From Variovorax sp. KK3 (GTDB lineage Bacteria; Pseudomonadota; Gammaproteobacteria; Burkholderiales; Burkholderiaceae_C): a DNA stretch of 64,000 nt. This document shows, piece after piece, positions 35,266 to 44,384 of this stretch (positions are counted from its first letter, which is position 1; each line of letters begins with the position of its first letter). Location of the stretch: NCBI RefSeq assembly GCF_001984055.1, contig NZ_LYVO01000015.1:39134-103133 (forward strand). Direction: 5' to 3'. The translations under genes were made by a program, and so were the position numbers. A model generated the notes under the pieces. It worked only from the letters and a program-made list of their open reading frames with translations, was not told the DNA's origin and ran no database searches.

Positions 35266-35706
35266 TCAGCGCCCGCCGCCGTTGCTCAGCGTCGCCACCG
35301 TCCGCCCGTTGCCATCCAGGAGCGACAGCTTCGCGTTTCCCTGCAGCCGGTAGCTGGTCGTGGCCTGCAGCGCTGCGAAGAACTGGGTTTCGTTGATGTT
35401 GGCGGCCTCGTTGGGGCAGGCCATGCGGGTGGCGCCCAGCTGGCGCATGCGCAGCGTGCTGCCGCTGCGCTCGTAAGTGCCGCTCACGTTGTTGCAGCCA
35501 CCCGAGCCGGTGATCCGGCCACTGCTGCGATCGAACTGGATCTTGGCATTGCGCCGCGGGTCGGCGCTCGGCTCGATCAGCTCGTTGCCGAGCTGCTCGA
35601 GCTGCCAGACCGGTCCTTCGATCGGCTCGTCGAGGTTGATGCCGCTGCCGCAGCCGGACACCATCATCGACGCCGCCAGGGCCGTGGTCAGGAAGAGGAA
35701 GCGCAT
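35266..35706 (-). CDS. META-domain lipoprotein
   Basis: 146 residues from the ATG at 35706. A lipoprotein signal MRFLFLTTALAASMMVSGC places the lipidated Cys at residue 19. The rest is one META domain: WQLEQLGNELIEPS, IQFDRSSGRITGSGGCNNVSGTYERSGSTLRM and CPNEAANINETQFFAAL, with the usual conserved GxxGCNxxxGxY core. META/HslJ-type proteins are small envelope proteins of unclear biochemical role, sometimes linked to stress or antibiotic tolerance. It converges with the Crp/Fnr-type gene and is followed by the thioredoxin-TPR gene on the same strand upstream. Confidence 0.88.
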   Translation of the reverse strand: MRFLFLTTALAASMMVSGCGSGINLDEPIEGPVWQLEQLGNELIEPSADPRRNAKIQFDRSSGRITGSGGCNNVSGTYERSGSTLRMRQLGATRMACPNEAANINETQFFAALQATTSYRLQGNAKLSLLDGNGRTVATLSNGGGR

Positions 35707-35798
35707 GGCCGGACTTTCCTTCTGCAACACAATGAAACCCGCCCATCGTATGCGAGCTTCGCGGCCACGCGAAAGTTCTCCGGCCGCGGTATGCGGGA

Positions 35799-36719
35799 TC
35801 AGCTCAGGACCACGCTGCTCAGGCGACGGCGGTAGCTGGCCACGGTCGGGTCGTCCGGCGGGATCTGGCCATCGGCCACCTTGGGCTTCGGCGGCTCGAT
35901 GATCTCGAGGATGGCGATGTAGGTCTTGCGCGCCAGTTCGTCGTTCCAGCCCTTGTCGCGCATGAGGATGTCGAGCAGCTCGTCCATGGCTTCGGTCCAT
36001 TGCTGCGCCTGCATGAGCAGGCGGGCGCGGTCGTAGCGGGCGTCGAAGTCGCGCTTGTTGGCGGCGATGCGCGCCTCGGCATCCGCGATGGTCGGCGCGG
36101 CGCCGGCCACCGGCGCGGCGAAGTCCGCCGCGTCCATCCAGCGCTGCAGCGCATCGAAGCGCCGCACGGCCGGCGCCTTGGCGATCACCGGCGCGAAGGC
36201 CACCTTGGCATCGTCGACGCGGCCTTGCTGCATCAGCAGCTTCACGTAGTCGAAGCGAGCATCGTCATTGGCCGGGTCGGCCGCCACCGCGTGCTGCAGC
36301 CGTTCGAGCGCGCCTTCGGTGTCCCCCTCGGCCAGGGCGTCCTGCGCGGCCTCCTCGTGCTCGGCGGCCTCGAGCTCGTCTTCGCCCGGCACGTGCTTGT
36401 CGAGAAAGGCGCGGATCTGGTCTGCCGGAATGGCGCCGACGAAGCCGTCCACCGGCTGGCCGTCCTTGAACATCACGCAAAAGGGGATGCTGCGCACCCC
36501 GAACATCTGGCTCAGCTGCTGCGAGATCTGCGGCACCTTGTCGGCGTCGAGCTTGGCCAGCGTGAAGCGGCCCGCGTATTCGACCTCGAGCTTCTCGAGC
36601 ACCGGCCCGAGCTGCTTGCAGGGGCCGCACCATTCGGCCCAGATGTCGAGCAACACCGGCGTGGTCATCGAGCCGTCGATCAGCTCGGTCTGAAAATTTT
36701 CGAGGGTGATGTCGATCAT
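35799..36719 (-). CDS. Thioredoxin-TPR protein (CnoX/YbbN family)
   Basis: 306 residues from the ATG at 36719. The N-terminal thioredoxin domain holds [22 protein letters not shown], then [25 protein letters not shown] with the cis-Pro. From about residue 120 the chain is helical and repeats in TPR style ([49 protein letters not shown], later [27 protein letters not shown]). This is the CnoX layout: a cytoplasmic redox-linked holdase that hands clients to chaperonin. In contrast to E. coli CnoX, whose active site is SxxC, a full redox-active WCGPC is present. It is divergent from purE. Confidence 0.9.
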   Translation of the reverse strand: MIDITLENFQTELIDGSMTTPVLLDIWAEWCGPCKQLGPVLEKLEVEYAGRFTLAKLDADKVPQISQQLSQMFGVRSIPFCVMFKDGQPVDGFVGAIPADQIRAFLDKHVPGEDELEAAEHEEAAQDALAEGDTEGALERLQHAVAADPANDDARFDYVKLLMQQGRVDDAKVAFAPVIAKAPAVRRFDALQRWMDAADFAAPVAGAAPTIADAEARIAANKRDFDARYDRARLLMQAQQWTEAMDELLDILMRDKGWNDELARKTYIAILEIIEPPKPKVADGQIPPDDPTVASYRRRLSSVVLS

Positions 36720-36742
36720 CGCGTCAGGATGGGGGTGAAACG

Positions 36743-36748
36743 TAAAAT
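36743..36748 (+). promoter_or_regulatory. -10-like hexamer of purE
   Basis: TAAAAT, 7 nt before the purE ATG at 36756 in an AT-rich patch, with no Shine-Dalgarno. It predicts a leaderless purE-purK mRNA. Confidence 0.45.
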
Positions 36749-36755
36749 TGAAAAC

Positions 36756-37307
36756 ATGAACCAACCCATTCAGGTCGGCGTCGTCATGGGCTCGAACTCC
36801 GACTGGGAGACGATGCGCAACGCGGTCGAGATTCTCACGCAATTCGGCATTGCCCACGAGGCGCGGGTGGTCTCGGCCCACCGCATGCCCGACGAACTGT
36901 TCGCCTACGCCGAGAGCGCCGCCGGGCGCGGCCTGGCAGCCATCATCGCAGGTGCGGGCGGCGCGGCCCACCTGCCCGGCATGCTGGCCTCCAAGACCAC
37001 CGTGCCCGTGCTGGGCGTGCCGGTCGCCAGCCGGCACCTGCAGGGGGTCGATTCGCTCTACAGCATCGTCCAGATGCCCAAGGGCGTGCCGGTCGCCACG
37101 TTCGCCATCGGCAACGCCGGCGCGGCCAACGCGGCCCTGTTCGCCGTCGCGATGCTGGCCGTAGGCGATGCGGGGCTTCGCGAACGGCTCGACGCGTTCC
37201 GGGCTCGGCAGACCGAGGCCGCCCGTTCGATGACGCTCCCACCGGCAGATGCATCCGCGCCGGGCGCGGTGTCGCCGTTCACGCCCCAGGGCGGGGGTGC
37301 CCTGTGA
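36756..37307 (+). CDS. purE: N5-CAIR mutase
   Basis: 183 residues. Class I PurE pattern: [56 protein letters not shown] and [47 protein letters not shown]. It converts N5-CAIR to CAIR in purine synthesis. The C-terminal 25 residues (after SMTLPP) are a Pro/Ala/Gly-rich extension. The stop overlaps the purK GTG (GTGA), so the two are coupled. Confidence 0.97.
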   Translation: MNQPIQVGVVMGSNSDWETMRNAVEILTQFGIAHEARVVSAHRMPDELFAYAESAAGRGLAAIIAGAGGAAHLPGMLASKTTVPVLGVPVASRHLQGVDSLYSIVQMPKGVPVATFAIGNAGAANAALFAVAMLAVGDAGLRERLDAFRARQTEAARSMTLPPADASAPGAVSPFTPQGGGAL

Positions 37308-38497
37308 GCGCGATCCTTCCCGGCGCCACGCTCGGCGTGGTGGGTGGCGGTCAACTCGGCCGCATGCTGGTGCACGCCGCCCAGCGCATGGGCTACCTCA
37401 CCGCAGTGCTCGACCCCGATGCCGACAGCCCGGCCGGCCGGGTGAGCCACCACCACATCCACACCGACTACACCGACATCGACGGCCTCGCGCGCCTGGC
37501 CGGCCTGGCCGACGCCATCACCACCGAGTTCGAGAACGTGCCGGCGCCCTCGCTGGAGCATCTTGCGGTGGCACGGCCGGTGCGGCCGGGCGCCGCCGCG
37601 GTCGCGATCGCGCAGGACCGCGTGCGCGAGAAAAGCCATTTCGTCAGCTGCGGGGTCGACTGCGCACCCTATGCGGTCATCGAGACCGACGAGCAGATGG
37701 CGCTCGTGCCGCCCAACCTGCTGCCCGGCATCCTGAAGACCGCGCGCCTCGGCTACGACGGCAAGGGCCAGCAGCGCGTGAGCGATCGCGAAGAGCTGGC
37801 CGCCGCCTGGGAGAGCGCCGGCCAGGTGCCCTGTGTGCTCGAAAAGCTGATGCCGCTCGACTACGAATGCTCGGTGATCGTCGCGCGCGGCCAGGACGGG
37901 CAGGTGGTGCATTTCCCGCCGCAGCGCAACCTGCACCGCAACGGCATCCTCGCGGTGACCGAGGTGCATGCACAGAACATTCCCGAGGCGCCCGCGCGGC
38001 TGGCGGTCAACTCGGCCATCGCCATCGCGGAAGGCCTGCAGTACGTCGGCGTGCTGTGCGTCGAGTTCTTCGTGCTGTCCGATGGCTCGCTGGTGGTCAA
38101 CGAGATGGCGCCACGCCCGCACAACAGCGGCCACTGGACGCTCGATGCCTGCGACGTGTCGCAGTTCGAGCTTCAGGTGCGCACGCTGGCCGGCCTGCCG
38201 CTCACTGCCCCGCGCCAGCACAGCCCGGCGCTGATGCTGAACCTGTTGGGCGACCTGTGGTTTCCCGACGTCGACACCGCCGGCGCACCGCGGGGGGCGC
38301 AGGCCCCTGTCGAGCCGCGCTGGGCCGACGTGCTCGCGCTGCCGGGCGCCCACCTGCACCTTTATGGCAAGGCAGGCGCGCGGCGCGGTCGCAAGATGGG
38401 CCACCTGACGCTCACCGGCGACGACATCGAGCAGGTGCGCAGCACGGCCGACTTCGCCGCCGCGCTGCTGGGCCTGCCGATCCCGCTGTCTGAATAG
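37304..38497 (+). CDS. purK: N5-CAIR synthetase
   Basis: 397 residues, GTG start overlapping the purE stop by 4 nt. ATP-grasp enzyme: [19 protein letters not shown] near the N-terminus, [70 protein letters not shown], and the C-terminal [18 protein letters not shown]. It makes N5-CAIR from AIR, bicarbonate and ATP, feeding PurE. The next gene starts 14 nt later. Confidence 0.97.
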   Translation: MSAILPGATLGVVGGGQLGRMLVHAAQRMGYLTAVLDPDADSPAGRVSHHHIHTDYTDIDGLARLAGLADAITTEFENVPAPSLEHLAVARPVRPGAAAVAIAQDRVREKSHFVSCGVDCAPYAVIETDEQMALVPPNLLPGILKTARLGYDGKGQQRVSDREELAAAWESAGQVPCVLEKLMPLDYECSVIVARGQDGQVVHFPPQRNLHRNGILAVTEVHAQNIPEAPARLAVNSAIAIAEGLQYVGVLCVEFFVLSDGSLVVNEMAPRPHNSGHWTLDACDVSQFELQVRTLAGLPLTAPRQHSPALMLNLLGDLWFPDVDTAGAPRGAQAPVEPRWADVLALPGAHLHLYGKAGARRGRKMGHLTLTGDDIEQVRSTADFAAALLGLPIPLSE

Positions 38498-38511
38498 GGC
38501 GGGCACTGGCG

Positions 38512-39513
38512 ATGATTCGAGATGGCCGGTTGCCCGAAGCGATCGACGAGGCCGCCCGCATGCTGCGTGCCGGCGGCCTGGTCGCCTTTCCGACCGAAAC
38601 GGTCTACGGCCTGGGCGCAGATGCCAGCAGCGACGAGGCGGTGGCCGCCATCTTCGCGGCCAAGGGGCGGCCCAGCGACCACCCGCTGATCGTGCACGTG
38701 GCGGCCGGCACGAAGGGCACCGAGGCGTTGTCGCGCTTCGCGCAGCCGCTGCCGCCCTTTGCACAAAAGCTGGTGAAGGCCTTCTGGCCCGGCCCGCTGA
38801 CCTTGATCGTCACCCGGCAGCCCGGCGTGGCCGCCGCGGCGGCGGGTGGGCAGGACACCGTCGGCCTGCGCTGCCCCGCCCATCCGGTGGCGCAGGCGCT
38901 GCTCGAGGCCTGTGCCGAGCAGGGCGTGCCCGGCGTGGCCGGGCCCAGCGCCAACCGCTTCGGCCGCGTGAGCCCCACCACCGCCGAGCACGTGCGGCAG
39001 GAGTTCGGCGACGCGCTGCTGGTGATCGACGGCGGTCCTTGCGACGTCGGAATCGAATCCACCATCGTCGATTGCAGCCGGGGACAGCCCGTGCTGCTGC
39101 GGCCCGGGGCCATCACGCGTACGCAGATCGAAGCCGCCTGCGGCGAGCCGCTGCGCGACCGGCACGAGCTGGCCGCGCCCGACCCGCGTGCCTCTGGCAC
39201 GCTGGAGGCGCATTACGCACCCGCTGCCAAGCTCCGCTTGATGGACGCCAAGGCCCTGCAGACCGGCCTGGACGTGTTGGGCGTCAATGCCGCGCACCTG
39301 GCGGTGTGGGCACGCAGCCCGCTCAAGAGCCGTTCGCAGCGCGTGCTGCTGCGCCGCATGCCCGACGATGCAGCGGCTGCGGCGCAACAGCTGTTCGCCC
39401 TGCTGCGGCAGTTCGACGACGAGGGCGTGAAGCTGATCTGGGTCGAAGCACCGCCCTCCACGCCGGAGTGGGAAGGCGTGCGCGACCGGCTTCAGAGAGC
39501 GGCCGCGGCGTAG
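38512..39513 (+). CDS. Sua5-type L-threonylcarbamoyladenylate synthase
   Basis: 333 residues. An N-terminal YrdC domain with FPTETVYGLGADASSDEAV, KGRPSDHPLIVHV, FWPGPLTLIV, VGLRCPAHPVAQALLE and GPSANRFGRVSPTTAEHV is followed by a Sua5 C-terminal domain (from SGTLEAHYAPAAKLRLM). The enzyme makes threonylcarbamoyl-AMP from Thr, bicarbonate and ATP, the first step of t6A modification of tRNAs reading ANN codons. The second-step component TsaB is encoded about 4 kb downstream. It belongs to the purE-purK transcription unit. Confidence 0.94.
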   Translation: MIRDGRLPEAIDEAARMLRAGGLVAFPTETVYGLGADASSDEAVAAIFAAKGRPSDHPLIVHVAAGTKGTEALSRFAQPLPPFAQKLVKAFWPGPLTLIVTRQPGVAAAAAGGQDTVGLRCPAHPVAQALLEACAEQGVPGVAGPSANRFGRVSPTTAEHVRQEFGDALLVIDGGPCDVGIESTIVDCSRGQPVLLRPGAITRTQIEAACGEPLRDRHELAAPDPRASGTLEAHYAPAAKLRLMDAKALQTGLDVLGVNAAHLAVWARSPLKSRSQRVLLRRMPDDAAAAAQQLFALLRQFDDEGVKLIWVEAPPSTPEWEGVRDRLQRAAAA

Positions 39514-39552
39514 CGTTTGCCTGCGCGGCTGCGCGAAGCGCGCCCGTTCAAG

Positions 39553-39641
39553 GCTGCCGCGGAACCGGCTTTGCCGGGCGGCTGGCAGCGCCCCCGGTGA
39601 GGGGGTTGGCGGCTACGCGAAGCGAGCAAGCCTGGGGGAGA
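39553..39641. repeat. Structured element between convergent genes (possible dispersed repeat)
   Basis: The 130-nt gap between two convergent stops holds nested palindromes: an outer GCTGCC...GGCAGC (39553-39589) enclosing CCGGC-TTT-GCCGG, then CCCCC-GGTGA-GGGGG (39591-39605), then a non-palindromic tail CTACGCGAAGCGAGCAAGCC with a GGGGGAG end (to 39641). The layout resembles the dispersed intergenic elements I associate with Comamonadaceae genomes, and could act as a bidirectional terminator. Only one copy is in the window. Confidence 0.4.
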
Positions 39642-39643
39642 GC

Positions 39644-41002
39644 CTACTTCACCGTGTCGAAGAGAGCCCTGGCACGCGCGTGGCAGAAAGGCGGCTCGTA
39701 GGTGCCGTGATACGCCCCGTAGTAGGTCGCGTAAGCGGCCGTCGTCGGGTCGGTCGGCGCCCTGCCGCCCGGCCCGAACGTCGCCTGGATCTGCGCGTCC
39801 ACGTCCACCGTCGTCACCGTCGTCACGCCGCGCGAGTCGAAGTCGGCCTTCATCGGAACCATGTGCACGGCCGGTGGCACGGTCGGGTCGCCGGCGCCGC
39901 CGCACAGCAGCGTTTTGGCTTTCGGGTTCCAGCCGAACAGGTCGTTCTTCTTGGCGTCGAGGTAGAGCGCGTTGTTCGGATTGGTCTGCACGTCGGCGAT
40001 GTAGGCGGCCTGGAACAACGCGTCGCGCGCCTGGTTCGGCGTGCCGCCCGGCAGCGTGCCGGTGGTCAACAGCGTCGTGTAGTTCAGCGTCGGGCTCGGC
40101 AGCAGGTTGTCCATGTAGTTGGCGTAGGGCAGCTTGTAGACCGTGTTGATGTCGGTGTAGACGTCGCCGTACACGCGCTGGTACGAGTTGACGATCATCG
40201 GCACGAAGTACTGGTAGCCCGCGATCGCCTGGGTCACCTTGAACGAGCCCGACAGGTTGTAAGGCCCGGCCAGGTGCGCGCCGGCCACCACGTTGATCTC
40301 GGCCGCGTTGTCGCGCTCGGCCGCGCGATGCGCCGACATCGAGGAATGGCCGCCCTGCGAATAGCCGGTGATCATCACCTTGCCCGACAGCGACCCGCCC
40401 GCGCTCGCCACCGCCGCCCGCGCGGCCCGCACCGAGTCGAGCACCGTGCGCGCCTCGGAGTCGGCATGCAGGTAGGGGTGGTAGGGAAAGGTCGACTTGG
40501 CATAGCCCAGGTAGTCGGTCGCGACCACCGCGTAGCCCTGGGCCGCGTACATCGCGGTCAGCGTGAAGGTCTCCGGGTCCTGCGGATTGACCAGCGTGCG
40601 CGGCTTCTGGACGTCGGTGCCCTTGGCATAGGCCACCAGCGGCGCGCCGCTGGCGCAGCTGCCGGCCGGCATCAGCAGCACACCTGACGCATTGGTGGCT
40701 TCGCCCTTCGGCCCGACGGTCGTGTAATTGAGCGAGATCACGTTGACGTCGCAGCGCGCCTTGCCGCTGATGGCCTGCAGCCCGCTTTGCGCGCTGGCGC
40801 CGTCGATCTGCGCGGCGCTCAGCGTGGTTACGATGACGGGCGGCTCCTGCAATGCGCCGGTGGTCACGGTGCCGCCACCGCCGGTGCCCGTGCCGGTACC
40901 CGCGCCGATGAAGGCGAAACCGTTGCCGCCATCGCCGCCGCCGCCGCACGAGGCGAGCAGCGCGGCCGTGGCGATGGCACTCAAGAGATGCAGACGTTTC
41001 AT
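39644..41002 (-). CDS. Secreted lipase-like alpha/beta-hydrolase lipoprotein
   Basis: 452 residues from the ATG at 41002. The signal MKRLHLLSAIATAALLASC gives a lipidated Cys at residue 19, followed by a Gly/Thr-rich linker (GGGGDGG..., GTGTGTGGGG). The hydrolase part has YAAQGYAVVATDYLGYAKS, the nucleophile elbow GYSQGGHSS, an acidic site near GGAGDPTVPPAVHM, and a candidate catalytic His in YYGAYHGTYEPPF. It resembles secretory lipases. It probably acts at the cell surface or in the periplasm on esters or lipids; the substrate is unknown. It lies 147 nt downstream of the PBP4-type gene on the same strand. Confidence 0.85.
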   Translation of the reverse strand: MKRLHLLSAIATAALLASCGGGGDGGNGFAFIGAGTGTGTGGGGTVTTGALQEPPVIVTTLSAAQIDGASAQSGLQAISGKARCDVNVISLNYTTVGPKGEATNASGVLLMPAGSCASGAPLVAYAKGTDVQKPRTLVNPQDPETFTLTAMYAAQGYAVVATDYLGYAKSTFPYHPYLHADSEARTVLDSVRAARAAVASAGGSLSGKVMITGYSQGGHSSMSAHRAAERDNAAEINVVAGAHLAGPYNLSGSFKVTQAIAGYQYFVPMIVNSYQRVYGDVYTDINTVYKLPYANYMDNLLPSPTLNYTTLLTTGTLPGGTPNQARDALFQAAYIADVQTNPNNALYLDAKKNDLFGWNPKAKTLLCGGAGDPTVPPAVHMVPMKADFDSRGVTTVTTVDVDAQIQATFGPGGRAPTDPTTAAYATYYGAYHGTYEPPFCHARARALFDTVK

Positions 41003-41043
41003 GGGGCTTGTCTCCGTTCTGGGGTGTTGTCGTACCAAGGGAA

Positions 41044-41063
41044 GCGGCCCATCCTAGGGCCGC
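41044..41063 (-). terminator. Hairpin between the PBP4-type gene and the lipase-like gene
   Basis: Perfect 7-bp stem GCGGCCC / GGGCCGC with six-base loop ATCCTA, located 87 nt after the peptidase stop and 41 nt before the lipase start. No T-run follows in either direction, so it is a weak terminator or a leader structure of the lipase gene. Confidence 0.3.
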
Positions 41064-41149
41064 GCCTCCTGTCCGGACCAAGGGAAAGCCCGAGCCGAAG
41101 CGACCGCCAGTCGCCTCGGCGACCCCGAAGGCAGGTGCGCGGAGTCGCC

Positions 41150-42604
41150 TCAGTTGTCCTGCGCCGCCCAGTCGACCAGTGCGTCGAAGGCCGGGCGTGC
41201 CGCCGCCGCGTTGCCGTGGTTGGCGATGGCCACGACCACCCAGCGCCTTCCGCTGGCGCCGTGCACATAGCCCGCGATGCCGGCCGAGTCGCGCAGGGTG
41301 CCGGTCTTCAGGTGGGCCGCGCCGCCCGAGCGCAGCGTGCGCCGGCGCAGCGTTCCGTCCACGCCCATGGCCGGCAGCGACGAGACCAGTTCGGGCATCA
41401 GCGGGGAGCGCCAGGCCACCTGAAGCATCTTCGCCAGCGCGGCCGCGCTGATGCGCTCGTCGCGCGACAGCCCGGAGCCGTTGTCGAACACCGGCTGGCC
41501 CTCCCCGGTGCCGATGCGCTCGTTCCACCACTGGCGCATCGCGGCGCGGGCGGCCTCCGGCGTGCCGCGCCGCCTCTGCTGCAAGCCGAGCGTGAGGAAG
41601 ACCTGCTGTGCCATCACGTTGTTGCTGAACTTGTTGATGTCGCGCACCACCTCGGACAGCGGCGGCGAGACGGCCTCGAAGGCTGGCTTCAGGCCCGCCG
41701 GCACCGGGCCTTCGCGCACCTGACCCTGCAGCTTCGCGCCCATCTCGGCCCACATGCCCCCCACGGCGCGGACCGCATAGCTGCGCGGCTCGGTGTAGGC
41801 CACCGCCCAGGTCTTCTCGCCGCAGGCGGCGGGGTAGGTGCCGGCGAAGCCGATGCGCGACGGGTCGGCCAGGGCCGGTGCCAGCGTGGCGCGCCAGTCG
41901 CCGCAATCGCCGGCCGACAGCGGCACGTTGGCCTGCATGGCGACGCCTCTGAGCGCCGGCTCGTAGGCGATCTGCGCGGTCTGGCCGTCGCGGTTCGGCT
42001 GGAAGGTCATCACGACCGAGCGGAAGTTGATCAAAAGCGCGTCCGGAGCGGCGTTGTAAGGGCGCGAGCCTTCGCCGTCGAAGGCCGAGGGGTCGGTCTC
42101 GGCCGCGTCGAATGCACCGCGGTCCAGGACGATGTCGCCGCGGATGGTGTGGATGCCCAGGCCCTGCACGCGGCGCATCAGCAGCCACAGGCGCTCGATG
42201 ACCAGCTTGGGATCGCCCTGGCCCTGGATGTAGAGGTTGCCGGCCAGCACGCCGTCGCGCACCGGCCCGTCGACGTACACCGGCGTGCGCCAGGCATAGG
42301 CCGGCCCGAGCAGGTCGAGCGCTGCATAGGTGGTGACCAGCTTCATCACCGAAGCCGGGTTCATCGGCACCTGCGAGCGCCAGGCCAGCCGCGGCGGGCG
42401 CACGGCTTCAGCATCCGCCACCAGCATGGTGACGGCTTCGCGCGGCACCTTGGCGCGGGCCAGCGCGGCTTCGACTTCGGGCGGCAGGCTCTGGGCCAGG
42501 GCGGGCACCGAAGCGATCAGGGCGCACAGGGTCGACACACGGGCGGCGCGGTGCGCGATCTGCTTCGAGGCGAGCATCGAAGCCAGCGTTGGGGCAAAAG
42601 GCAT
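41150..42604 (-). CDS. dacB: D-alanyl-D-alanine carboxypeptidase/endopeptidase (PBP4 type)
   Basis: 484 residues from the ATG at 42604; a longer in-frame start would cross the divergent promoter. A signal peptide ends near ALAQS. Active-site motifs are in order: SVMK (in NPASVMKLVTTYAALDLLG), SNN (KFSNNVMAQQVFL) and KTG (AAHLKTGTLRDSAGIAGYV), with the extra domains of the peptidase S13 family between the first and second motif (VYVDGPVRDGVLAGNLYIQGQGDP). It trims or cleaves peptidoglycan cross-links in the periplasm. GATAAT lies 6 nt upstream, facing a mirror-image GATAAT for the divergent EamA gene. Confidence 0.93.
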   Translation of the reverse strand: MPFAPTLASMLASKQIAHRAARVSTLCALIASVPALAQSLPPEVEAALARAKVPREAVTMLVADAEAVRPPRLAWRSQVPMNPASVMKLVTTYAALDLLGPAYAWRTPVYVDGPVRDGVLAGNLYIQGQGDPKLVIERLWLLMRRVQGLGIHTIRGDIVLDRGAFDAAETDPSAFDGEGSRPYNAAPDALLINFRSVVMTFQPNRDGQTAQIAYEPALRGVAMQANVPLSAGDCGDWRATLAPALADPSRIGFAGTYPAACGEKTWAVAYTEPRSYAVRAVGGMWAEMGAKLQGQVREGPVPAGLKPAFEAVSPPLSEVVRDINKFSNNVMAQQVFLTLGLQQRRRGTPEAARAAMRQWWNERIGTGEGQPVFDNGSGLSRDERISAAALAKMLQVAWRSPLMPELVSSLPAMGVDGTLRRRTLRSGGAAHLKTGTLRDSAGIAGYVHGASGRRWVVVAIANHGNAAAARPAFDALVDWAAQDN

Positions 42605-42610
42605 CGCGCG

Positions 42611-42616
42611 ATTATC
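42611..42616 (-). promoter_or_regulatory. -10 hexamer of dacB (left half of mirror-image pair)
   Basis: GATAAT on the minus strand, 6 nt before the dacB ATG at 42604; no Shine-Dalgarno. The surrounding CGATTATC is the exact inverse of CGATAATCG at 42681-42689. Confidence 0.5.
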
Positions 42617-42681
42617 CCGGGCCGCCCCGGCACGGCGCTCGCTGCATGGGCCCGCCGCAGCGTGGTGCATGGCCTGCCCTC

Positions 42682-42687
42682 GATAAT
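42682..42687 (+). promoter_or_regulatory. -10 hexamer of the EamA gene (right half of mirror-image pair)
   Basis: GATAAT, 6 nt before the ATG at 42694; no Shine-Dalgarno. Both genes of this divergent pair are predicted to be leaderless. Confidence 0.5.
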
Positions 42688-42693
42688 CGCCCG

Positions 42694-43680
42694 ATGCCCG
42701 CCGCTCCCCGCCTGTCCCCCCGTGCAATCGGCATCGGCGCGGCCATCGTCACCGTCCTGGTCTGGACCGCCTTCATCGTCATCGCCCGCGCCTCGGCCGG
42801 GCGCTCGCTCACGCCCCTCGACATCGCCTTCGCGCGCATCTGCGGCGCCAGCCTGGTGCTGCTGCCCTGGGGCGCATGGCTGGTCGCGCAGGCGCGCCGG
42901 CGCGATCCCGCGCAGGGCTCGCTGTTCGGCCTCTCGCCGCTGGCGCTGCGCACGACGGCGGTCACCGGCGTGTTCGGCGGCCTCGCCTATGCCGTGCTCT
43001 CCTATTCCGGTTTCTTCTATGCGCCGGCCATCCATGCCTCGGTGCTGTTGCCGGGCAGCCTGCCACTGTGGACGGCCGTGCTCGCCGCCGTGGTGCTGCA
43101 CGACCGCCTGACCCCGGCGCGCCTGCTCGGCCTGGCGCTGATCGTGCTGGGCGACCTGCTGGTGGGCGGTGCCAGCCTGCTGCACGCCCTCGAAGGCGGC
43201 GAGCTCTGGAAGGGCGACCTGTTGTTCATGGGGGCCGCCTTCTGCTGGGCCTGCTACAGCGTGGTCGTGCGGCGCGAAGGGCTCGACGCGGTGCGCGCGA
43301 CCATCGCCATCACCGTCTTCGCTTTTCTGGTCTACGTGCCGGCCTATGCGCTGCTGGCCGGTTTCGGACTGGTGGCGAGCCGGCTGGGCAGCGCGCCGTG
43401 GGGCGAGATCGTCTTCCAGATGATGTTCCAGGGCCTCGGCTCGGTCGTCATCTCGGGCATCACCTTCACGCGGATGGTCCAGTATTTCGGGCCGGTGCGC
43501 ACCACCATGATCACTGCGCTGGTGCCAGGCCTGTCGGCGCTGGCCGCGGTGGTCTTCCTGAACGAGCCGCTGTACTGGAACCTCATCGCGGGCCTGCTGC
43601 TGGTCACCGCCGGCATCCTGTTCGGCGTGCAGCGCGTGGGCGCCCGCAGCGTGGCCGCGGCTGCCGCTGCACGAGGCTGA
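42694..43680 (+). CDS. EamA/DMT-family transporter
   Basis: 328 residues, ten predicted membrane helices in two EamA repeats: first half IGAAIVTVLVWTAFIVIARASAG with PLDIAFARICGASLVLLPW, second half DLLFMGAAFCWACYSVVVRREGL and MVQYFGPVRTTMITALVPGLSALAAVVFLNEPLYWNLIAGLLLVTAGILFG. The DMT family exports or imports small metabolites across the inner membrane; substrate not predictable. It is divergent from dacB and ends 5 nt before tsaB. Confidence 0.92.
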   Translation: MPAAPRLSPRAIGIGAAIVTVLVWTAFIVIARASAGRSLTPLDIAFARICGASLVLLPWGAWLVAQARRRDPAQGSLFGLSPLALRTTAVTGVFGGLAYAVLSYSGFFYAPAIHASVLLPGSLPLWTAVLAAVVLHDRLTPARLLGLALIVLGDLLVGGASLLHALEGGELWKGDLLFMGAAFCWACYSVVVRREGLDAVRATIAITVFAFLVYVPAYALLAGFGLVASRLGSAPWGEIVFQMMFQGLGSVVISGITFTRMVQYFGPVRTTMITALVPGLSALAAVVFLNEPLYWNLIAGLLLVTAGILFGVQRVGARSVAAAAAARG

Positions 43681-43685
43681 GGCAC

Positions 43686-44384
43686 ATGGCGTCAACCAAG
43701 CTCCTGGCCTTCGACACCAGCACCGAATTGCTGTCGGTGGCGGTGCGCCATGGCGACCGGGTGATCGCACGCGCCGGCGCCGGCGGCGCACAGGCCTCCG
43801 GCACGCTGATCCCGCTGATCCGGCAGCTGTTGGCCGAGGTCGGGCTGGCCATGGCGGAGCTCGACGCCATCGCCTTCGGCCGCGGGCCCGGTTCCTTCAC
43901 GGGGCTGCGCACCGCCTGCTCGGTTGCACAGGGCCTGGGCTTCGGCGCCGGCGTGTCCCTGCTGCCGATCGACACCCTGCACGCGGTGGCCGAGGACGCG
44001 CGTCACCGCTTCGGCGCCCTCCAGGTGGTCGCACTGCTCGATGCGCGCATGGACGAGCTCTATGCCGCCCGCTACGACTTCGAGCGCCCCGAGGCCCCGG
44101 CCGAGCCGCAGCTGATGGCGCCGGAGCAACTCCAGGTGCCGCCCGGCTGGGCATTGGCCGGCAATGTCTTCGCGGCGTACGGCGAGCGACTGCCGCCGTC
44201 CGCCGCACGCCACGATGCGCTTCCCACCGCCGAGGCCATGCTGCGGCTGGCCCCCGATCTGCTTGCCGCCGGCAGGGCGGTCGCGCCGGCACAGGCCTGG
44301 CCGCTGTATGTTCGGGATAAAGTTGCACAAACCACCGAAGAGCGCGCCGCCCTCAAGGCGACGCCGGGTTCCCAGAGCACATGA
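43686..44384 (+). CDS. tsaB: t6A biosynthesis protein TsaB
   Basis: 232 residues from the ATG at 43686. It opens KLLAFDTSTELLSVAVRHGD and carries AELDAIAFGRGPGSFTGLRTACSVAQGLGFG, the TsaB hallmark. It is an inactive ASKHA-fold partner that stabilises TsaD in the threonylcarbamoyl-transfer complex for tRNA t6A. The Sua5-type enzyme for the preceding step is also in this window. The stop overlaps the rimI ATG. Confidence 0.95.
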   Translation: MASTKLLAFDTSTELLSVAVRHGDRVIARAGAGGAQASGTLIPLIRQLLAEVGLAMAELDAIAFGRGPGSFTGLRTACSVAQGLGFGAGVSLLPIDTLHAVAEDARHRFGALQVVALLDARMDELYAARYDFERPEAPAEPQLMAPEQLQVPPGWALAGNVFAAYGERLPPSAARHDALPTAEAMLRLAPDLLAAGRAVAPAQAWPLYVRDKVAQTTEERAALKATPGSQST

